From NCBI RefSeq assembly GCF_017876755.1, contig NZ_JAGIOO010000001.1:6123786-6187785 (forward strand): a stretch of DNA of 64,000 nt. Reading direction: 5' to 3'. The stretch comes from Crossiella equi. Lineage in GTDB: Bacteria; Actinomycetota; Actinomycetes; Mycobacteriales; Pseudonocardiaceae. Shown here piece after piece: positions 1 through 9,148 of the stretch. The notes beneath the pieces were generated by a model. That model searched no databases, was not told where the DNA came from, and saw only the letters and a program-made list of their open reading frames with translations. The first letter of the stretch is position 1. Each line of letters begins with the position of its first letter. The position numbers and the translations under genes were made by a program.

Positions 1-615
1 CCGCGCTGGCGCTCCGGCTCCGGACTGGGCTGGGTCACCGCGGAGTACGCGATGCTCCCCTCGGCCACCCACACCCGCGGCGACCGTGAGTCGATCAAGG
101 GCCGGGTCGGCGGGCGCACCCACGAGATCAGCCGCCTGATCGGGCGGTCGCTGCGCTCCTGCATCGACCTGTCCGCGCTGGGCGAGAACACCATCGTCAT
201 CGACTGCGACGTGATCCAGGCCGACGGCGGCACCCGCACCGCGGCCATCACCGGCGCCTACGTCGCCCTCGCCGACGCCATCACCTGGCTCGGCGCGGCG
301 GGCAAGCTGGCCGACCCGAAGCCGCTGTCCTGCCAGATCGCCGCCGTCAGCGTCGGTGTGGTGGACGGCCGGGTGCGCCTGGACCTGCCGTACGAGGAGG
401 ACTCGCGCGCCGAGGTCGACATGAACGTGGTCGCCACCGACGCGGGCACCCTGGTCGAGGTGCAGGGCACCGGCGAGGGCGCCACCTTCGCCCGCTCCAC
501 CCTGGACAAGATGCTCGACCTGGCGCTGGCCGGGGTCGCCGACCTGTGCCGCATCCAGGCCGAGGCGCTGGCGCAGCCGTACCCGGGCACGCTGCCGGAG
601 GGCAAGAAGGCATGA
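1..615 (+). CDS. rph: Ribonuclease PH, 3' part (gene starts before the window)
   Basis: Phosphorolytic 3'-5' exoribonuclease that trims tRNA 3' ends. The reading frame is open from base 1, and the residues before the first Met ([15 protein letters not shown], then MLPSATHTR) match the conserved RNase PH region, so the N-terminal roughly 50 residues lie upstream of the window. The visible 204 residues include the phosphate-binding loop ([14 protein letters not shown]) and the C-terminal [18 protein letters not shown] and GTGEGATF motifs. The stop overlaps the rdgB start in an ATGA, so the two are translationally coupled. The rph-rdgB pair is a common actinobacterial arrangement. Confidence 0.96.
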   Translation, partial: PRWRSGSGLGWVTAEYAMLPSATHTRGDRESIKGRVGGRTHEISRLIGRSLRSCIDLSALGENTIVIDCDVIQADGGTRTAAITGAYVALADAITWLGAAGKLADPKPLSCQIAAVSVGVVDGRVRLDLPYEEDSRAEVDMNVVATDAGTLVEVQGTGEGATFARSTLDKMLDLALAGVADLCRIQAEALAQPYPGTLPEGKKA

Positions 616-1211
616 GGGTCCTGCTGGCCAGCCGCAACGCCAAGAAGCTGGGCGAGCTGCGGCGCATCGCCGAGGCCGAGCAGCTCACCGGCATCGAGGT
701 CGTCGGGCTCAACGAGGTGCCCGAGTTCCCGGAGGCACCTGAGACCGGGGCCACCTTCGAGGAGAACGCCGTCGCCAAGGCCGTCGACGCGGCCGCGGCC
801 ACCGGGCTGCCGTCCATCGCGGACGACTCCGGCATCGCGGTCGACGCCCTCAACGGCATGCCGGGTGTGCTGTCCGCGCGCTGGGCGGGCGGGCACGGCG
901 ACGACGTGGCCAACCTGGAACTGGTGCTGGCCCAGCTCGGCGACGTGCCGGACGAGCGCCGCGGCGCGGCCTTCGTGTGCGTCACCGCGCTCGTGGTGCC
1001 GGGGCAGGAGCCGGTCGTGGTGCGGGGGGAGTGGCGCGGCACGCTGCTGCGCGCGTCCCGGGGCAGCAACGGCTTCGGCTACGACCCGATCTTCGTGCCC
1101 GAGGGCGAGACCCGCACCTCCGCCGAGATGAGCCCGGCGGAGAAGGACGCGGACTCCCACCGGGGCCGCGCCCTGCGCCTGCTGCTGCCGCACCTGCGTT
1201 CGCTCACCTGA
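612..1211 (+). CDS. rdgB: XTP/dITP pyrophosphatase (RdgB/HAM1 family)
   Basis: House-cleaning nucleotide pyrophosphatase that hydrolyses non-canonical purine nucleotides (dITP, XTP) to monophosphates, keeping them out of DNA and RNA. The 199-residue product has the usual family length. SRNAKK (residues 7-12), [10 protein letters not shown] (48-57), [10 protein letters not shown] (71-80) and [10 protein letters not shown] (152-161) are the HAM1 signatures. The frame is open upstream, but the ATG inside the ATGA overlap with rph is chosen because MRVLLASRN is the usual HAM1 N-terminus. The gene ends only a few bases from the convergent serine hydrolase. Confidence 0.96.
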   Translation: MRVLLASRNAKKLGELRRIAEAEQLTGIEVVGLNEVPEFPEAPETGATFEENAVAKAVDAAAATGLPSIADDSGIAVDALNGMPGVLSARWAGGHGDDVANLELVLAQLGDVPDERRGAAFVCVTALVVPGQEPVVVRGEWRGTLLRASRGSNGFGYDPIFVPEGETRTSAEMSPAEKDADSHRGRALRLLLPHLRSLT

Positions 1212-1217
1212 CCCGGC

Positions 1218-2159
1218 TCAGGCGAACAGCTCCGCCAACACCGCCGCGCCCTCGGTCACCGCGCGCATCCCCCTGGGGTAGCCGGTGCCCGAGGTGTGCG
1301 TGGTGAGGATGACGACGATCGTGCCCTCCACCACGCCCGAAGTGTGCAGGTCGGTGCCCGCGCGCCCGCTCGCCCAGCCCTGCTTGATCGCCCAGGAGAC
1401 CTCCGGCAGCCCGTTGGGGATGCCGAAGTGCTGGTTGTAGCCGTCGGCGGCCACCGCGGGCGCGGTGGCCAGGGCCTTCATGATCACATCGCGCTGCCGT
1501 GCGGGCAGCTTGGTCAGGACGAACCTGTAGACCTTGGCCATCTCCCGCGCGGTGACCTTGGTGTCGCCCCAGTGCAGCGGGTCCAGCGGCGGCACCGTGC
1601 GGCTCAGGCCCATGCGCCTGGCCTGCCGCGCCACCATGGCGTTGCCGCCGGTGGCCATCCACAGCTCGCTGGCGATCTGGTCGTGGCTCAGCGCCAGCAT
1701 CTTGCCGATCCGGGAGTCGTCGGCCAGGCCGCTCTGCATGGCGTCCACGGCGATGAGCAGCTTGACCAGCGAGGCGGACCGGAACTGCCGGTCGGCGTCG
1801 TTGACCGCGAACTCGGTGTCCTCCTTGACGTCGGCCACGTAGACGCCGACCGAGGAGGCGCTGCCGCCCTTGCGCACCGCGTCGGCCACGTCCCTGCCGA
1901 GGACGTGTGGAGGGCGCTTTCCCCTCCGCGCCTCGGTGGCCGCGGGCGTGCCGGGATCGCGCGGCCCGTGCTCGGGCGGGGTGGTGCTGTCCTCGGCGGG
2001 TGGACCGGAGGCCGTGGCCAGTGCGGCGGTAGTGAGCTCGGACGGTGCGGAGGTGCCCCCAGGCTCACTCAGCAGATGGATCGAGAGCAGACCGCCGACG
2101 CACACGGCGAACACGCAGGCGGCTGCCACCACTGAGTTCTTCACGCCCGGAGTACGCAC
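1218..2159 (-). CDS. Membrane-anchored serine hydrolase of the beta-lactamase-like fold
   Basis: The 313-residue protein has an N-terminal hydrophobic segment (residues 9-27), a Pro/Thr-rich linker to about residue 85, then an extracytoplasmic class-A beta-lactamase-like domain. S130-L-V-K133 in SASLVK is the SxxK nucleophile motif. A KQG near the C-terminal strand takes the place of KTG. The canonical SDN motif is not clearly kept (SHDQ at about 158), so true beta-lactamase activity is doubtful. The role is inferred as a cell-wall or penicillin-binding-type hydrolase. It is transcribed convergently to rdgB. Confidence 0.8.
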   Translation of the reverse strand: MRTPGVKNSVVAAACVFAVCVGGLLSIHLLSEPGGTSAPSELTTAALATASGPPAEDSTTPPEHGPRDPGTPAATEARRGKRPPHVLGRDVADAVRKGGSASSVGVYVADVKEDTEFAVNDADRQFRSASLVKLLIAVDAMQSGLADDSRIGKMLALSHDQIASELWMATGGNAMVARQARRMGLSRTVPPLDPLHWGDTKVTAREMAKVYRFVLTKLPARQRDVIMKALATAPAVAADGYNQHFGIPNGLPEVSWAIKQGWASGRAGTDLHTSGVVEGTIVVILTTHTSGTGYPRGMRAVTEGAAVLAELFA

Positions 2160-2258
2160 CGACCGGGCACGGAAGTTGGCAGGTCAACCCTGCAACTTTC
2201 CGGCCCGCTCCGGCGTAGCTCCCGTTGCGCCGCAAGGGTTGCACGGCCGGGAGAATCT

Positions 2259-2735
2259 TCAGGCGACGCCCAGGTCCCGGCGCAGCTTGGCCACGTGCCC
2301 GGTGGCGCGCACGTTGTACTGCGCGACGGCGACCTTGCCCTCGGGGTCGACCACGAACGTGGACCGGATGACCCCGGTGACCTGCTTGCCGTACATCATC
2401 TTCTGTCCGAACGCGCCCCAGGCGGTCATGACCTCCCGGTCGGGGTCGGACAGCAGCGGGAAGGTGAGCTCCTGCTCGTCCCGGACCTTGGCCAGCTTGG
2501 CGGTCTTGTCGGGCGAGATGCCCAGCACGGTGTACCCGGCGCCGTTGAGCTCGGCGAGCGAGTCGCGGAAGTCACAGGCCTGCTTGGAGCACCCTGGCGT
2601 ACCGGCCGCCGGGTAGAAGTAGACGATCACGTGCTGCCCGCGGAAGTCGCTGAGGGACACGGACTTCCCGTCGGCGTCGGCCAGGGTGAACTCGGGCGCG
2701 ACGTCACCGGGGGACAGGCGGGGGGCTTCACTCAT
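2259..2735 (-). CDS. bcp: Thioredoxin-dependent peroxiredoxin, Bcp/PrxQ type
   Basis: Cytoplasmic thiol peroxidase reducing hydroperoxides at the expense of thioredoxin. The 158-residue protein has the TPGCSKQAC active site, with peroxidatic Cys49 and resolving Cys54 (C-x4-C), typical of atypical two-Cys Bcp enzymes. The reading frame extends ten residues upstream to 2765. The internal Met (MSEAPRLSPGD) is preferred because it gives the usual family N-terminus. The following ORF on this strand starts beyond a short spacer. Confidence 0.92.
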   Translation of the reverse strand: MSEAPRLSPGDVAPEFTLADADGKSVSLSDFRGQHVIVYFYPAAGTPGCSKQACDFRDSLAELNGAGYTVLGISPDKTAKLAKVRDEQELTFPLLSDPDREVMTAWGAFGQKMMYGKQVTGVIRSTFVVDPEGKVAVAQYNVRATGHVAKLRRDLGVA

Positions 2736-2786
2736 GCCGCTGACGCTAGAGGGTGCCCCCGACACCCCGGCCGGGCCCCCACGGCC

Positions 2787-3206
2787 CTAGACGAGCAGTC
2801 CGACACCGACGGTGACCACCCCGGCGGCCAGGCACACGGCCCCCACCCAGACGAGCGACATGAGCCGGTTGGGCCGCACCCGGTCCTGTCCCATGGAGGA
2901 GAAGAAGAACCCGGCGGGCATGAGCACGGCGGCGAGCGGGACCCCGAGCCGCCCGACCCACCCGGCCGCCCCGCTGAGCTGCGCGGCATCGGCGAACAGC
3001 AGCGTGAGCAGCCCGAGCGTGACCAACGTGGCGGCATGCGCGTGCCCGGCGCGCGCGAACCCCTTCTGGAACTCGGTCAGGGGCACCTTCCCGGTGGCCA
3101 CGCGGGTGAGGAACCAGCCCCCGGACTCGATGGTGACGATGGTCAGCAGCATCACCCCGGCGATGCGCTGCGACTCGGGTGTGAGAGCAAGGACCGACAT
3201 GACCAA
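2787..3206 (-). CDS. Small four-helix membrane protein of unknown function
   Basis: The 139-residue protein has about four hydrophobic segments (roughly residues 14-34, 55-75, 85-105 and 115-139) and no recognised catalytic motif. A GxxFARAGHAHA stretch lies between helices one and two. An alternative start two codons in (MSVLAL) is equally possible. It faces the remains of a TetR-type regulator across a palindrome (3234-3247), so it was probably once the divergent target of that repressor. Function unknown. Confidence 0.72.
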   Translation of the reverse strand: MVMSVLALTPESQRIAGVMLLTIVTIESGGWFLTRVATGKVPLTEFQKGFARAGHAHAATLVTLGLLTLLFADAAQLSGAAGWVGRLGVPLAAVLMPAGFFFSSMGQDRVRPNRLMSLVWVGAVCLAAGVVTVGVGLLV

Positions 3207-3220
3207 CCCGTTTCATGACA

Positions 3221-3253
3221 GCGTTACAAGACACCGTTATAAAACGGCGTTAC
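3221..3253. promoter_or_regulatory. Candidate TetR-type operator in the divergent intergenic region
   Basis: CCGTT-ATAA-AACGG (3234-3247) is a perfect 5-bp inverted repeat about a 4-bp AT centre. It is flanked by two GCGTTAC copies (3221-3227 and 3247-3253) in direct orientation. It sits directly upstream of the small membrane protein and of the TetR relic, the classic place for an autoregulatory TetR operator. The binding role is inferred from position and symmetry. Confidence 0.5.
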
Positions 3254-3260
3254 GGAGTCC

Positions 3261-3600
3261 GTGTCAAGCCCCACCCCGCCGACCCCCAGGCCGCCCCCGC
3301 GCCCGCCAAGCCGTGTTGGACACCGCCCGCCGCCCCGTCGCCGAGGGCTACGACGCCACCTCCCCGCAACGCATCGCCGACGAGATGGGCGGGTGCGAGG
3401 CGCCTCACCGCGATCTCCGAGCGCGACCCGCACCTGCTCTTCGGTCCCGAGCCGACCCCCGACGAACGCGCCGCGTTCTGGATGACCCAGGACCTGGTGC
3501 CGATCAGCCGACGGCCGCGGCACCTGCCCCACGACGAGCCGCGCGGCGTCCTGCCGCGGTACTGCCTGCGCGCTCGCCGTCTGGGCAGGGCCGTTGCCTA
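3261..3600 (+). pseudogene. Remnant of a TetR-family transcriptional regulator (frameshifted)
   Basis: One frame encodes a TetR-like N-terminal helix-turn-helix (GRPRARQAVLDTARRP then VAEGYDATSPQRIADEMG, about 3283-3393). A different frame then continues with a C-terminal-like piece (LTAISERDPHLLFGPEPT then PDERAAFWMTQDLVPIS, about 3405-3510). No single frame spans both parts and there is no good start codon, so the gene appears broken by at least one frameshift and is shorter than a normal TetR protein of about 190-200 residues. It is divergent from the membrane protein at 2787-3206. A sequencing error is the main alternative. Confidence 0.6.
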
Positions 3601-3608
3601 CCGGGCCA

Positions 3609-5522
3609 CTACTTCGGGGCCCCCGGACGCCGGTGCACGTCCTCCTTGGCCGACGCGCCCGGTGCGGAGTCCGCGAGCCAGGCGCCCGGCAGCGAGGGGT
3701 CCAGCACGCCCTCCTCCACCCAGGCGTGCTCGCCCGCCAGCACCCGGCGGGCCAGGGCCGAGTCGGTGTCGTCGGTGTTGGTCCACAGCCGCCCGAACAG
3801 CTCCTCGACCCGGACCCGGGACTGGCGGCAGAAGGCGTCGGCCAGCTCGGTGGCGGCGGCCTTGTCCAGCCACTTGGCCCGCACGCAGCTGGCGCTCATC
3901 GCGAACAGCTCCGCGCCGATGTCCACCACACGGCCCAGGAACGCCTGCTTGCGCTCCATCTTCCCCTGCCAGCGCGACATCGCGTAGAAGGTCTGCCGCG
4001 CCAGCTTGCGGCTGGCCCGCTCCACGTACCGCAGGTGCCCGGCCAGCGGGCCGAACTCGCCGTAACCGCCAGGGACCTGGCCCTTGCCGACCGCCAGCGT
4101 CGGCAGCCACTTCGCGTAGAAGGCGCCCGCCCGTGCCGCCGCCTTGACCTTGCGCCCGGTGTCGGCGTCCGGGTCGATGATGTCCCCGGCCACCGACAGG
4201 TGCGCGTCCACGGCCTCGCGGGCGATCAGCAGGTGCATGATCTCCGTCGAGCCCTCGAAGATCCGGTTGATGCGCAGGTCCCGCAGGATCTGCTCGGCCG
4301 GGATGCCCTTCTCGCCGCGCGCGGCCAGCGACTCGGCCGTCTCGTAGCCCCGGCCGCCCCGGATCTGCACCAGTTCGTCCGCCACCAGCCAGGCCATCTC
4401 CGAGCCGTACAGCTTGGCCAGCGCCGCCTCGATGCGGATGTCGTTGCGCTCCTCGTCGGCCATCTCGCTGGACAGGTCCAGCACCGCCTCCAGCGCGAAC
4501 GCGGTCGCCGCGATGAAAGCGATCTTGGACGACACCGCCTCGTGCTCACCGACCGGACGGCCCCACTGCACGCGCTCGGCCGACCACTCGCGGGCGATCT
4601 TCAGGCACCACTTGGCCGCACCGGCGCACATCGCGGGCAGCGACAGCCGCCCGGTGTTCAGCGTGGTGAGCGCGATCTTGAGGCCCTGGCCCTCCTCGCC
4701 GATGCGGTTCGCGGCGGGCACCCGGACCTGGTGGAACCGCGTCACGCCGTTCTCCAGGCCGCGCAGGCCCATGAACGTGTTGCGGTTCTCCACCGTGATG
4801 CCCGGCGAGTCCGCCTCCACCACGAACGCGGTGATCCCGCCTCGGCGCCCCTCGGACTTGGGCACCCGCGCCATCACCACCAGCAGGTCGGCCACCACGC
4901 CGTTGGTGGTCCACAGCTTCACGCCGTCCAGCACGTAGTCCTCGCCGTCGGGCACCGCGGTGGTGGCCAGCCGGGCCGGGTCGCTGCCCACGTCCGGCTC
5001 GGTGAGCAGGAACGCGCTGATGTCGGTGCTCGCGCAGCGCGGCAGGTACTTCCGCTTCTGCTCCGGCGTGCCGAACTGCTTGAGCGGCTGCGGCACCCCG
5101 ATGGACTGGTGCGCGGACAGCAGCGCGCCGATGGCCGGGCTCACCGAGCCGACCAGCATCAGCGCCTTGTTGTAGTAGACCTGCGACAGCCCGAGGCCGC
5201 CGTACTCCGGGTCGATCTTCATGCCGAGCGCGCCCAGCTCGCGGAGGCCGTCGAAGACCTCGTCCGGGATGCGGGCCTCCCGCTCGATGCGGTGGCCGTC
5301 CACGCTGGTCTCGCAGAAGGCGCGCAGGCGGGCCAGGAACTCCTCGCCGCGACGCCTGGTCAGCTCATCGCCCTGCGGGTGGGGGTCGATGAGGTCGATG
5401 CGTAGTCTGCCCAGGAACAGCTCCTTGCCGAAGCTGGGCTTGCGCCACTGGGTCTCGCGCGCCTGCTCCGCTACCTGGCGGGCCTCGCGCTCACTCGTTC
5501 GGGCTGGATCCACTGCGGTCAT
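3609..5522 (-). CDS. Acyl-CoA dehydrogenase, VLCAD/ACAD9-like with C-terminal extension
   Basis: Flavoenzyme catalysing the first alpha,beta-dehydrogenation of fatty acyl-CoA in beta-oxidation. The 637-residue protein is longer than short-chain ACADs (about 380) and carries the extra C-terminal helical domain of the very-long-chain class. Visible motifs are FLLTEPDVGSDPARL (FAD/acyl-CoA loop), LWTTNG, and RINRIFEGSTEIMHLLIAREA, whose FEG glutamate is the likely catalytic base by VLCAD analogy. It starts at ATG 5522, next to palindromes at 5525-5588 that suggest repressor control. Substrate length is inferred from class only. Confidence 0.9.
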   Translation of the reverse strand: MTAVDPARTSEREARQVAEQARETQWRKPSFGKELFLGRLRIDLIDPHPQGDELTRRRGEEFLARLRAFCETSVDGHRIEREARIPDEVFDGLRELGALGMKIDPEYGGLGLSQVYYNKALMLVGSVSPAIGALLSAHQSIGVPQPLKQFGTPEQKRKYLPRCASTDISAFLLTEPDVGSDPARLATTAVPDGEDYVLDGVKLWTTNGVVADLLVVMARVPKSEGRRGGITAFVVEADSPGITVENRNTFMGLRGLENGVTRFHQVRVPAANRIGEEGQGLKIALTTLNTGRLSLPAMCAGAAKWCLKIAREWSAERVQWGRPVGEHEAVSSKIAFIAATAFALEAVLDLSSEMADEERNDIRIEAALAKLYGSEMAWLVADELVQIRGGRGYETAESLAARGEKGIPAEQILRDLRINRIFEGSTEIMHLLIAREAVDAHLSVAGDIIDPDADTGRKVKAAARAGAFYAKWLPTLAVGKGQVPGGYGEFGPLAGHLRYVERASRKLARQTFYAMSRWQGKMERKQAFLGRVVDIGAELFAMSASCVRAKWLDKAAATELADAFCRQSRVRVEELFGRLWTNTDDTDSALARRVLAGEHAWVEEGVLDPSLPGAWLADSAPGASAKEDVHRRPGAPK

Positions 5523-5524
5523 CG

Positions 5525-5588
5525 CTGACCCCCTGCCGTCGGAATTACCCGACGGTACTACTGGTCGGTAATGCCCGCAGGGGGTCAG
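5525..5588. promoter_or_regulatory. Nested palindromes upstream of the acyl-CoA dehydrogenase
   Basis: An outer perfect 12-bp inverted repeat (CTGACCCCCTGC at 5525-5536, complement at 5577-5588) encloses a 7-bp repeat CCGTCGG/CCGACGG (5536-5542, 5549-5555). It also encloses a TACTGGTCGGTA element (5559-5570), close to a TTACYGRCCRGTAA-like dyad. Placed immediately upstream of the start codon, this looks like an operator for a fatty-acid-responsive TetR repressor, and could equally terminate transcription from the DUF305 gene. The regulatory role is inferred. Confidence 0.45.
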
Positions 5589-5597
5589 CCGGGTGAC

Positions 5598-6410
5598 TCA
5601 GTTGTTCGGCAGGGGCTCCGCGTTGCGCTCGGCCAGCCGCTTGTCCAGCAGGTCCAGCTCCGCGTGCTGGGCCTCCAGGATGTTCTTCGCCAGGTTGCGG
5701 ACCACGTCCAGCTTGGCGTTGTTGCGGCCGTAGGTGGCCATCTCGACGCCGCCGATGTGGTGCCGCCGCATGAGCTGCAGGAAGAACACCTCGAACTCCA
5801 CGCCGGTCAACCGGCGCAGCTTCGACATCTCCTCCTGCGTGGCCATGCCCGGCATGGTGTAGATGCCGGGGGACTCGCCGGGCTTGGGCGGCACGTGGCC
5901 GTGCGCGGCGGGCGCGTCCTTCATCCATTCCATGTACTTGCCGGTCGGCGTCTGCTCCGGGCGGCCCCACAGGCTCAGCCAGCCCTTCATCCGCCCGACC
6001 TGCTCGAGCTGCGTGCTCTCGATGTCGAAGGCCAGCTCGCGGATGAGCTTGTCCTGGCTGCGGTCGCTGGCCATCGCGGACATCTCGACGGCCTGCAGGT
6101 GGTGCACGGACATGTCCTGGGCGAACCCGACGTCCACCGAGTCCGCGGCGGGCGCGGCGTCGGAGGTGCCGCGACCGGGCAGGTCGATGAGCAGGCCGCC
6201 CGCGGCGCCCAGCATGAGCACGGCGAGCACGGCCACCGTGGCGATGACCACGCGCATCGCGGGCGAGGCCGGGCGGTGCTCCGGCTCGGCCTCCTCGTCA
6301 TGGTCCGGCCGAGCCGGTTCGACCACGTCCTCCGGCGTCGCGACGGGGTCCGGCCCGGGGTCCTTCCCGGGCTCGGCGTCCCCGGCCGCGGCGCGCTGGT
6401 CCTCAGCCAC
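5598..6410 (-). CDS. DUF305 family membrane-anchored protein
   Basis: The 270-residue product has an acidic/proline-rich cytoplasmic N-terminus, one transmembrane segment (MRVVIATVAVLAVLMLGAAG) and an external ferritin-like DUF305 domain. The domain's two His-His motifs are visible (DMSVHHLQAVEMS and LMRRHHIGGVEMA). DUF305 proteins are often found near copper and other metal functions, but no activity is established. The GTG start at 6410 overlaps the stop of the DUF3105 gene by 8 bases (GTGGCTGA), indicating coupled translation. The longer frame to 6494 would overlap that gene heavily and is rejected. Confidence 0.85.
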   Translation of the reverse strand: MAEDQRAAAGDAEPGKDPGPDPVATPEDVVEPARPDHDEEAEPEHRPASPAMRVVIATVAVLAVLMLGAAGGLLIDLPGRGTSDAAPAADSVDVGFAQDMSVHHLQAVEMSAMASDRSQDKLIRELAFDIESTQLEQVGRMKGWLSLWGRPEQTPTGKYMEWMKDAPAAHGHVPPKPGESPGIYTMPGMATQEEMSKLRRLTGVEFEVFFLQLMRRHHIGGVEMATYGRNNAKLDVVRNLAKNILEAQHAELDLLDKRLAERNAEPLPNN

Positions 6411-7284
6411 CGGCGGGCGGGTTGGGCTGGCCACCCTGGCCGCCCGGCTGGCCCGAACCCGGCTGGCCGCCCGGCTGACCGGTGCCCTGGCCACCGGGCT
6501 GGCCGCCCGGCTGACCGGTGCCGCCCGGCTGCTCGTCGGTGGCCTGCTTGCCGCCGTCCATCGGCACCGCGTCCGGGCCCGGCTTCTCCGCCACGAACGG
6601 CGGCGCGTTGTCCGGGTCGAAGGCGTTGGTCGCGCAGGTCGCGCCGACCTCGGGGTAGTTGTACTGGTTGCGGCGCAGCGCGGAGACGAACTGGTCGATG
6701 CGCGGGTCGTCGGCGCTGTCCAGCTTCAGCTGGCGGCCCCAGGCCTGCAGCGAGATCGGCTTGTCCAGGCCCGGGTACGGGGACAGCATGGTGAACTGCT
6801 GGCCCTGCGCGCGCACCTTGAGCTTGTCCAGGTCAGCGCCCTTGATCTGGTCCGGGTTGTACGCCAGCCAGACCGCGCCGTGCTCCAGGGAGTGGACCAT
6901 GTTCTCGTTGCGCACGGGGTTCGGGTACACCACGCCGGTGCAGGTGGCCCAGACGCTGTCGTGCGGGCCGCCGATGGGCGGGTAGTGGTCGTAGGCCACG
7001 CGCTGGGTGGCGTCGACGTGCTTGCCCGCGTCGTACTTGCCCTTGATGACGCCCGAGATCTTCTCTGACGGGTCCTTGTTGGTCTCCGACGGCGTGTACT
7101 CGGCCAGGGCCGCCTGCTTCTCCGCCTGTTCGGCGTTCTGGAGGTAGGCCCAGCCGAACACCCCGCCCGCGAAGACGACGACCGCGAGCACGGCGGCGAT
7201 CGTGCCCCACGGCTTGGGCTTGTTGATGGAGACCGGAACACGCGAGCTGGCGCGTGCACCTCTGCTGTTCTTACCGCTGACCAT
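6403..7284 (-). CDS. DUF3105 family membrane protein with GQPGG repeats
   Basis: The 293-residue protein has a basic N-terminus, one transmembrane helix ([20 protein letters not shown]) and an extracytoplasmic DUF3105 domain with conserved [16 protein letters not shown] and [12 protein letters not shown] segments (paired His and Cys residues that could bind metal). A low-complexity GQPGGQPGG tail of about 45 residues follows. The Met at 7284 (MVSGKNSRG) is preferred over the ORF start at 7308. It is the first gene of an operon with the DUF305 gene. Co-occurrence of the two families suggests one envelope complex; the function is unknown. Confidence 0.85.
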   Translation of the reverse strand: MVSGKNSRGARASSRVPVSINKPKPWGTIAAVLAVVVFAGGVFGWAYLQNAEQAEKQAALAEYTPSETNKDPSEKISGVIKGKYDAGKHVDATQRVAYDHYPPIGGPHDSVWATCTGVVYPNPVRNENMVHSLEHGAVWLAYNPDQIKGADLDKLKVRAQGQQFTMLSPYPGLDKPISLQAWGRQLKLDSADDPRIDQFVSALRRNQYNYPEVGATCATNAFDPDNAPPFVAEKPGPDAVPMDGGKQATDEQPGGTGQPGGQPGGQGTGQPGGQPGSGQPGGQGGQPNPPAGG

Positions 7285-7460
7285 GCTGCTCCGGCCCCTA
7301 GTCGTCACGCGTACGGGTTACCGCGCGTCAGTTTAGGGTCCCCGTGTCAGGTGAGAGTCAGCTCTTTGGGCGAAGTCTCAGGTAACCAACCGACTACGCA
7401 GCATTACTGTCGAAACCTCAACCCCTTTGATATGGCGTCGGGCCCCCCAGCGAGCACACA

Positions 7461-7473
7461 TAGACTACGCGCC
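7461..7473 (+). promoter_or_regulatory. -10 element giving a probable leaderless argS transcript
   Basis: TAGACT (7461-7466) fits the TAnnnT -10 consensus and ends 7 bases before the GTG start, which would place the transcription start at or next to the start codon. No Shine-Dalgarno sequence precedes the GTG. Leaderless mRNAs are common in actinobacteria. Confidence 0.45.
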
Positions 7474-9144
7474 GTGACTCCTGCTGCATTGGCTGACCTG
7501 GTTCGTTCCGTCGCCCATGACGTGCTTGCCGCGCGCGGGCTGGACACCGCCGTGCTGCCGGCGGCGGTCACCGTCGAACGACCCCGCAACCCCGACCACG
7601 GCGACTACGCCACCAACCTCGCCCTCCAGATCGGCAAGCGGGTGGGCGTGGCCCCCCGCGAGCTGGCCGAGGAGCTGGCCAAGGCCCTGGCCACCCAGCC
7701 CGGCATCGCCGGAACGGAGATCGCCGGACCCGGCTTCGTGAACCTCCGCCTGGCCGCCGACGCCCAAGGTCAGCTGGTCAAGGACGTGCTGGTCGCGGGC
7801 GCGGCCTACGGCCGGGGCGAGAGCCTGGCCGGCAAGAAGATCAACCTCGAGTTCGTCTCGGCGAACCCGACCGGCCCGATCCACCTCGGCGGTGCCCGCT
7901 GGGCCGCCGTCGGTGACGCGCTCGGCCGCGTGCTCTCCGCGAGTGGCGCCGACATCACGCGCGAGTACTACATCAACGACGCGGGCGCCCAGATCGACCG
8001 CTTCGTCGCCTCCCTGGTCGCGGCCGCCACCGGCAAGCCCGCACCGGAGGACGGCTACGCGGGTGAGTACATCGCCGACATCGCCTCCGAGGTCACCAAG
8101 CAGTTCCCGGACGTGCTGGGCCTGCCCGCCGACGAGCGGGACGCCAAGTTCCGCGAGCTGGGCATGGAGCTGATGCTCGCCGAGATCCGGGAGACCCTGC
8201 ACGAGTTCCACACCGACTTCGACGTCTACTTCAGCGAGAAGTCGCTGCACACCTCCGGCGAGGTGCGCTCCGCGCTGGACGCGCTGCAGGCCTCCGGCCA
8301 CCTCTACAAGGAGGCAGGCGCCTGGTGGCTGCGGTCCACCGACTACGGCGACGACAAGGACCGCGTCGTCATGAAGACCAACGGTGACCCGGCCTACATC
8401 GCCGCGGACATCGCCTACTTCCGCAACAAGCGCGACCGCGGTTTCGACCTGTGCATCTACATGCTCGGCGCCGACCACCACGGCTACATCGGCCGCCTCC
8501 GGGCCACCGCCGCCGCCTTTGGGGACGACCCGAACTGCGTCGAGGTGATGATCGGCCAGATGGTCAACCTGGTGCGTGACGGCATCCCGGTCAAGATGAG
8601 CAAGCGCGCGGGCACCATCGTCACCCTGAACGACCTGGTCGACGCGGTCGGCGTGGACTCCGCCCGCTACGCCCTCATCCGCTCCTCGGTCGACTCCACC
8701 TTGGAGATCGACCTGGACCTGTGGACCAAGAACACCAACGAGAACCCGGTGTTCTACGTCCAGTACGCCCACGCCCGCCTGTCCTCGCTGCTGCGCAACG
8801 CCGCCGAGCTGGGCATCGCGGTGCCGGACGCGGCGAGCATCGGCTCCGACCTGCTGGGCCTGCTGGAGCACGACAAGGAAGGCAAGCTGATCCGCACGAT
8901 CGGCGACTTCCCCAAGGTCATCGCCTCCGCCGCGGAGCTGCGCGAACCGCACCGCATCGCGCGTTACCTGGAGGAGCTGGCCAGCGCCTACCACAAGTTC
9001 TACGACAACTGCCGCGTGCTGCCGCAGGGCGACGAGGAAGCCACCCCGCTCACCTCGGCCCGCCTGCTGCTGTGCGCCGCCACGCGCCAGGCCCTGGCCA
9101 ACGGCCTGGACCTGCTGGGCGTGAGCGCTCCCGAGCGCATGTGA
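7474..9144 (+). CDS. argS: Arginyl-tRNA synthetase
   Basis: Class I aminoacyl-tRNA synthetase charging tRNA-Arg in the cytoplasm. The 556-residue protein has the N-terminal additional domain, the HIGH-type motif in [14 protein letters not shown] (residues 129-142), the KMSKS equivalent PVKMSKRAG at about 372-380, and a C-terminal DALR anticodon-binding domain ending [12 protein letters not shown]. The frame is open to 7351, but GTG 7474 gives the family N-terminus and lies just after a -10 box. It is followed by a large hairpin element (9149-9322). Confidence 0.97.
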   Translation: MTPAALADLVRSVAHDVLAARGLDTAVLPAAVTVERPRNPDHGDYATNLALQIGKRVGVAPRELAEELAKALATQPGIAGTEIAGPGFVNLRLAADAQGQLVKDVLVAGAAYGRGESLAGKKINLEFVSANPTGPIHLGGARWAAVGDALGRVLSASGADITREYYINDAGAQIDRFVASLVAAATGKPAPEDGYAGEYIADIASEVTKQFPDVLGLPADERDAKFRELGMELMLAEIRETLHEFHTDFDVYFSEKSLHTSGEVRSALDALQASGHLYKEAGAWWLRSTDYGDDKDRVVMKTNGDPAYIAADIAYFRNKRDRGFDLCIYMLGADHHGYIGRLRATAAAFGDDPNCVEVMIGQMVNLVRDGIPVKMSKRAGTIVTLNDLVDAVGVDSARYALIRSSVDSTLEIDLDLWTKNTNENPVFYVQYAHARLSSLLRNAAELGIAVPDAASIGSDLLGLLEHDKEGKLIRTIGDFPKVIASAAELREPHRIARYLEELASAYHKFYDNCRVLPQGDEEATPLTSARLLLCAATRQALANGLDLLGVSAPERM

Positions 9145-9148
9145 GCTG

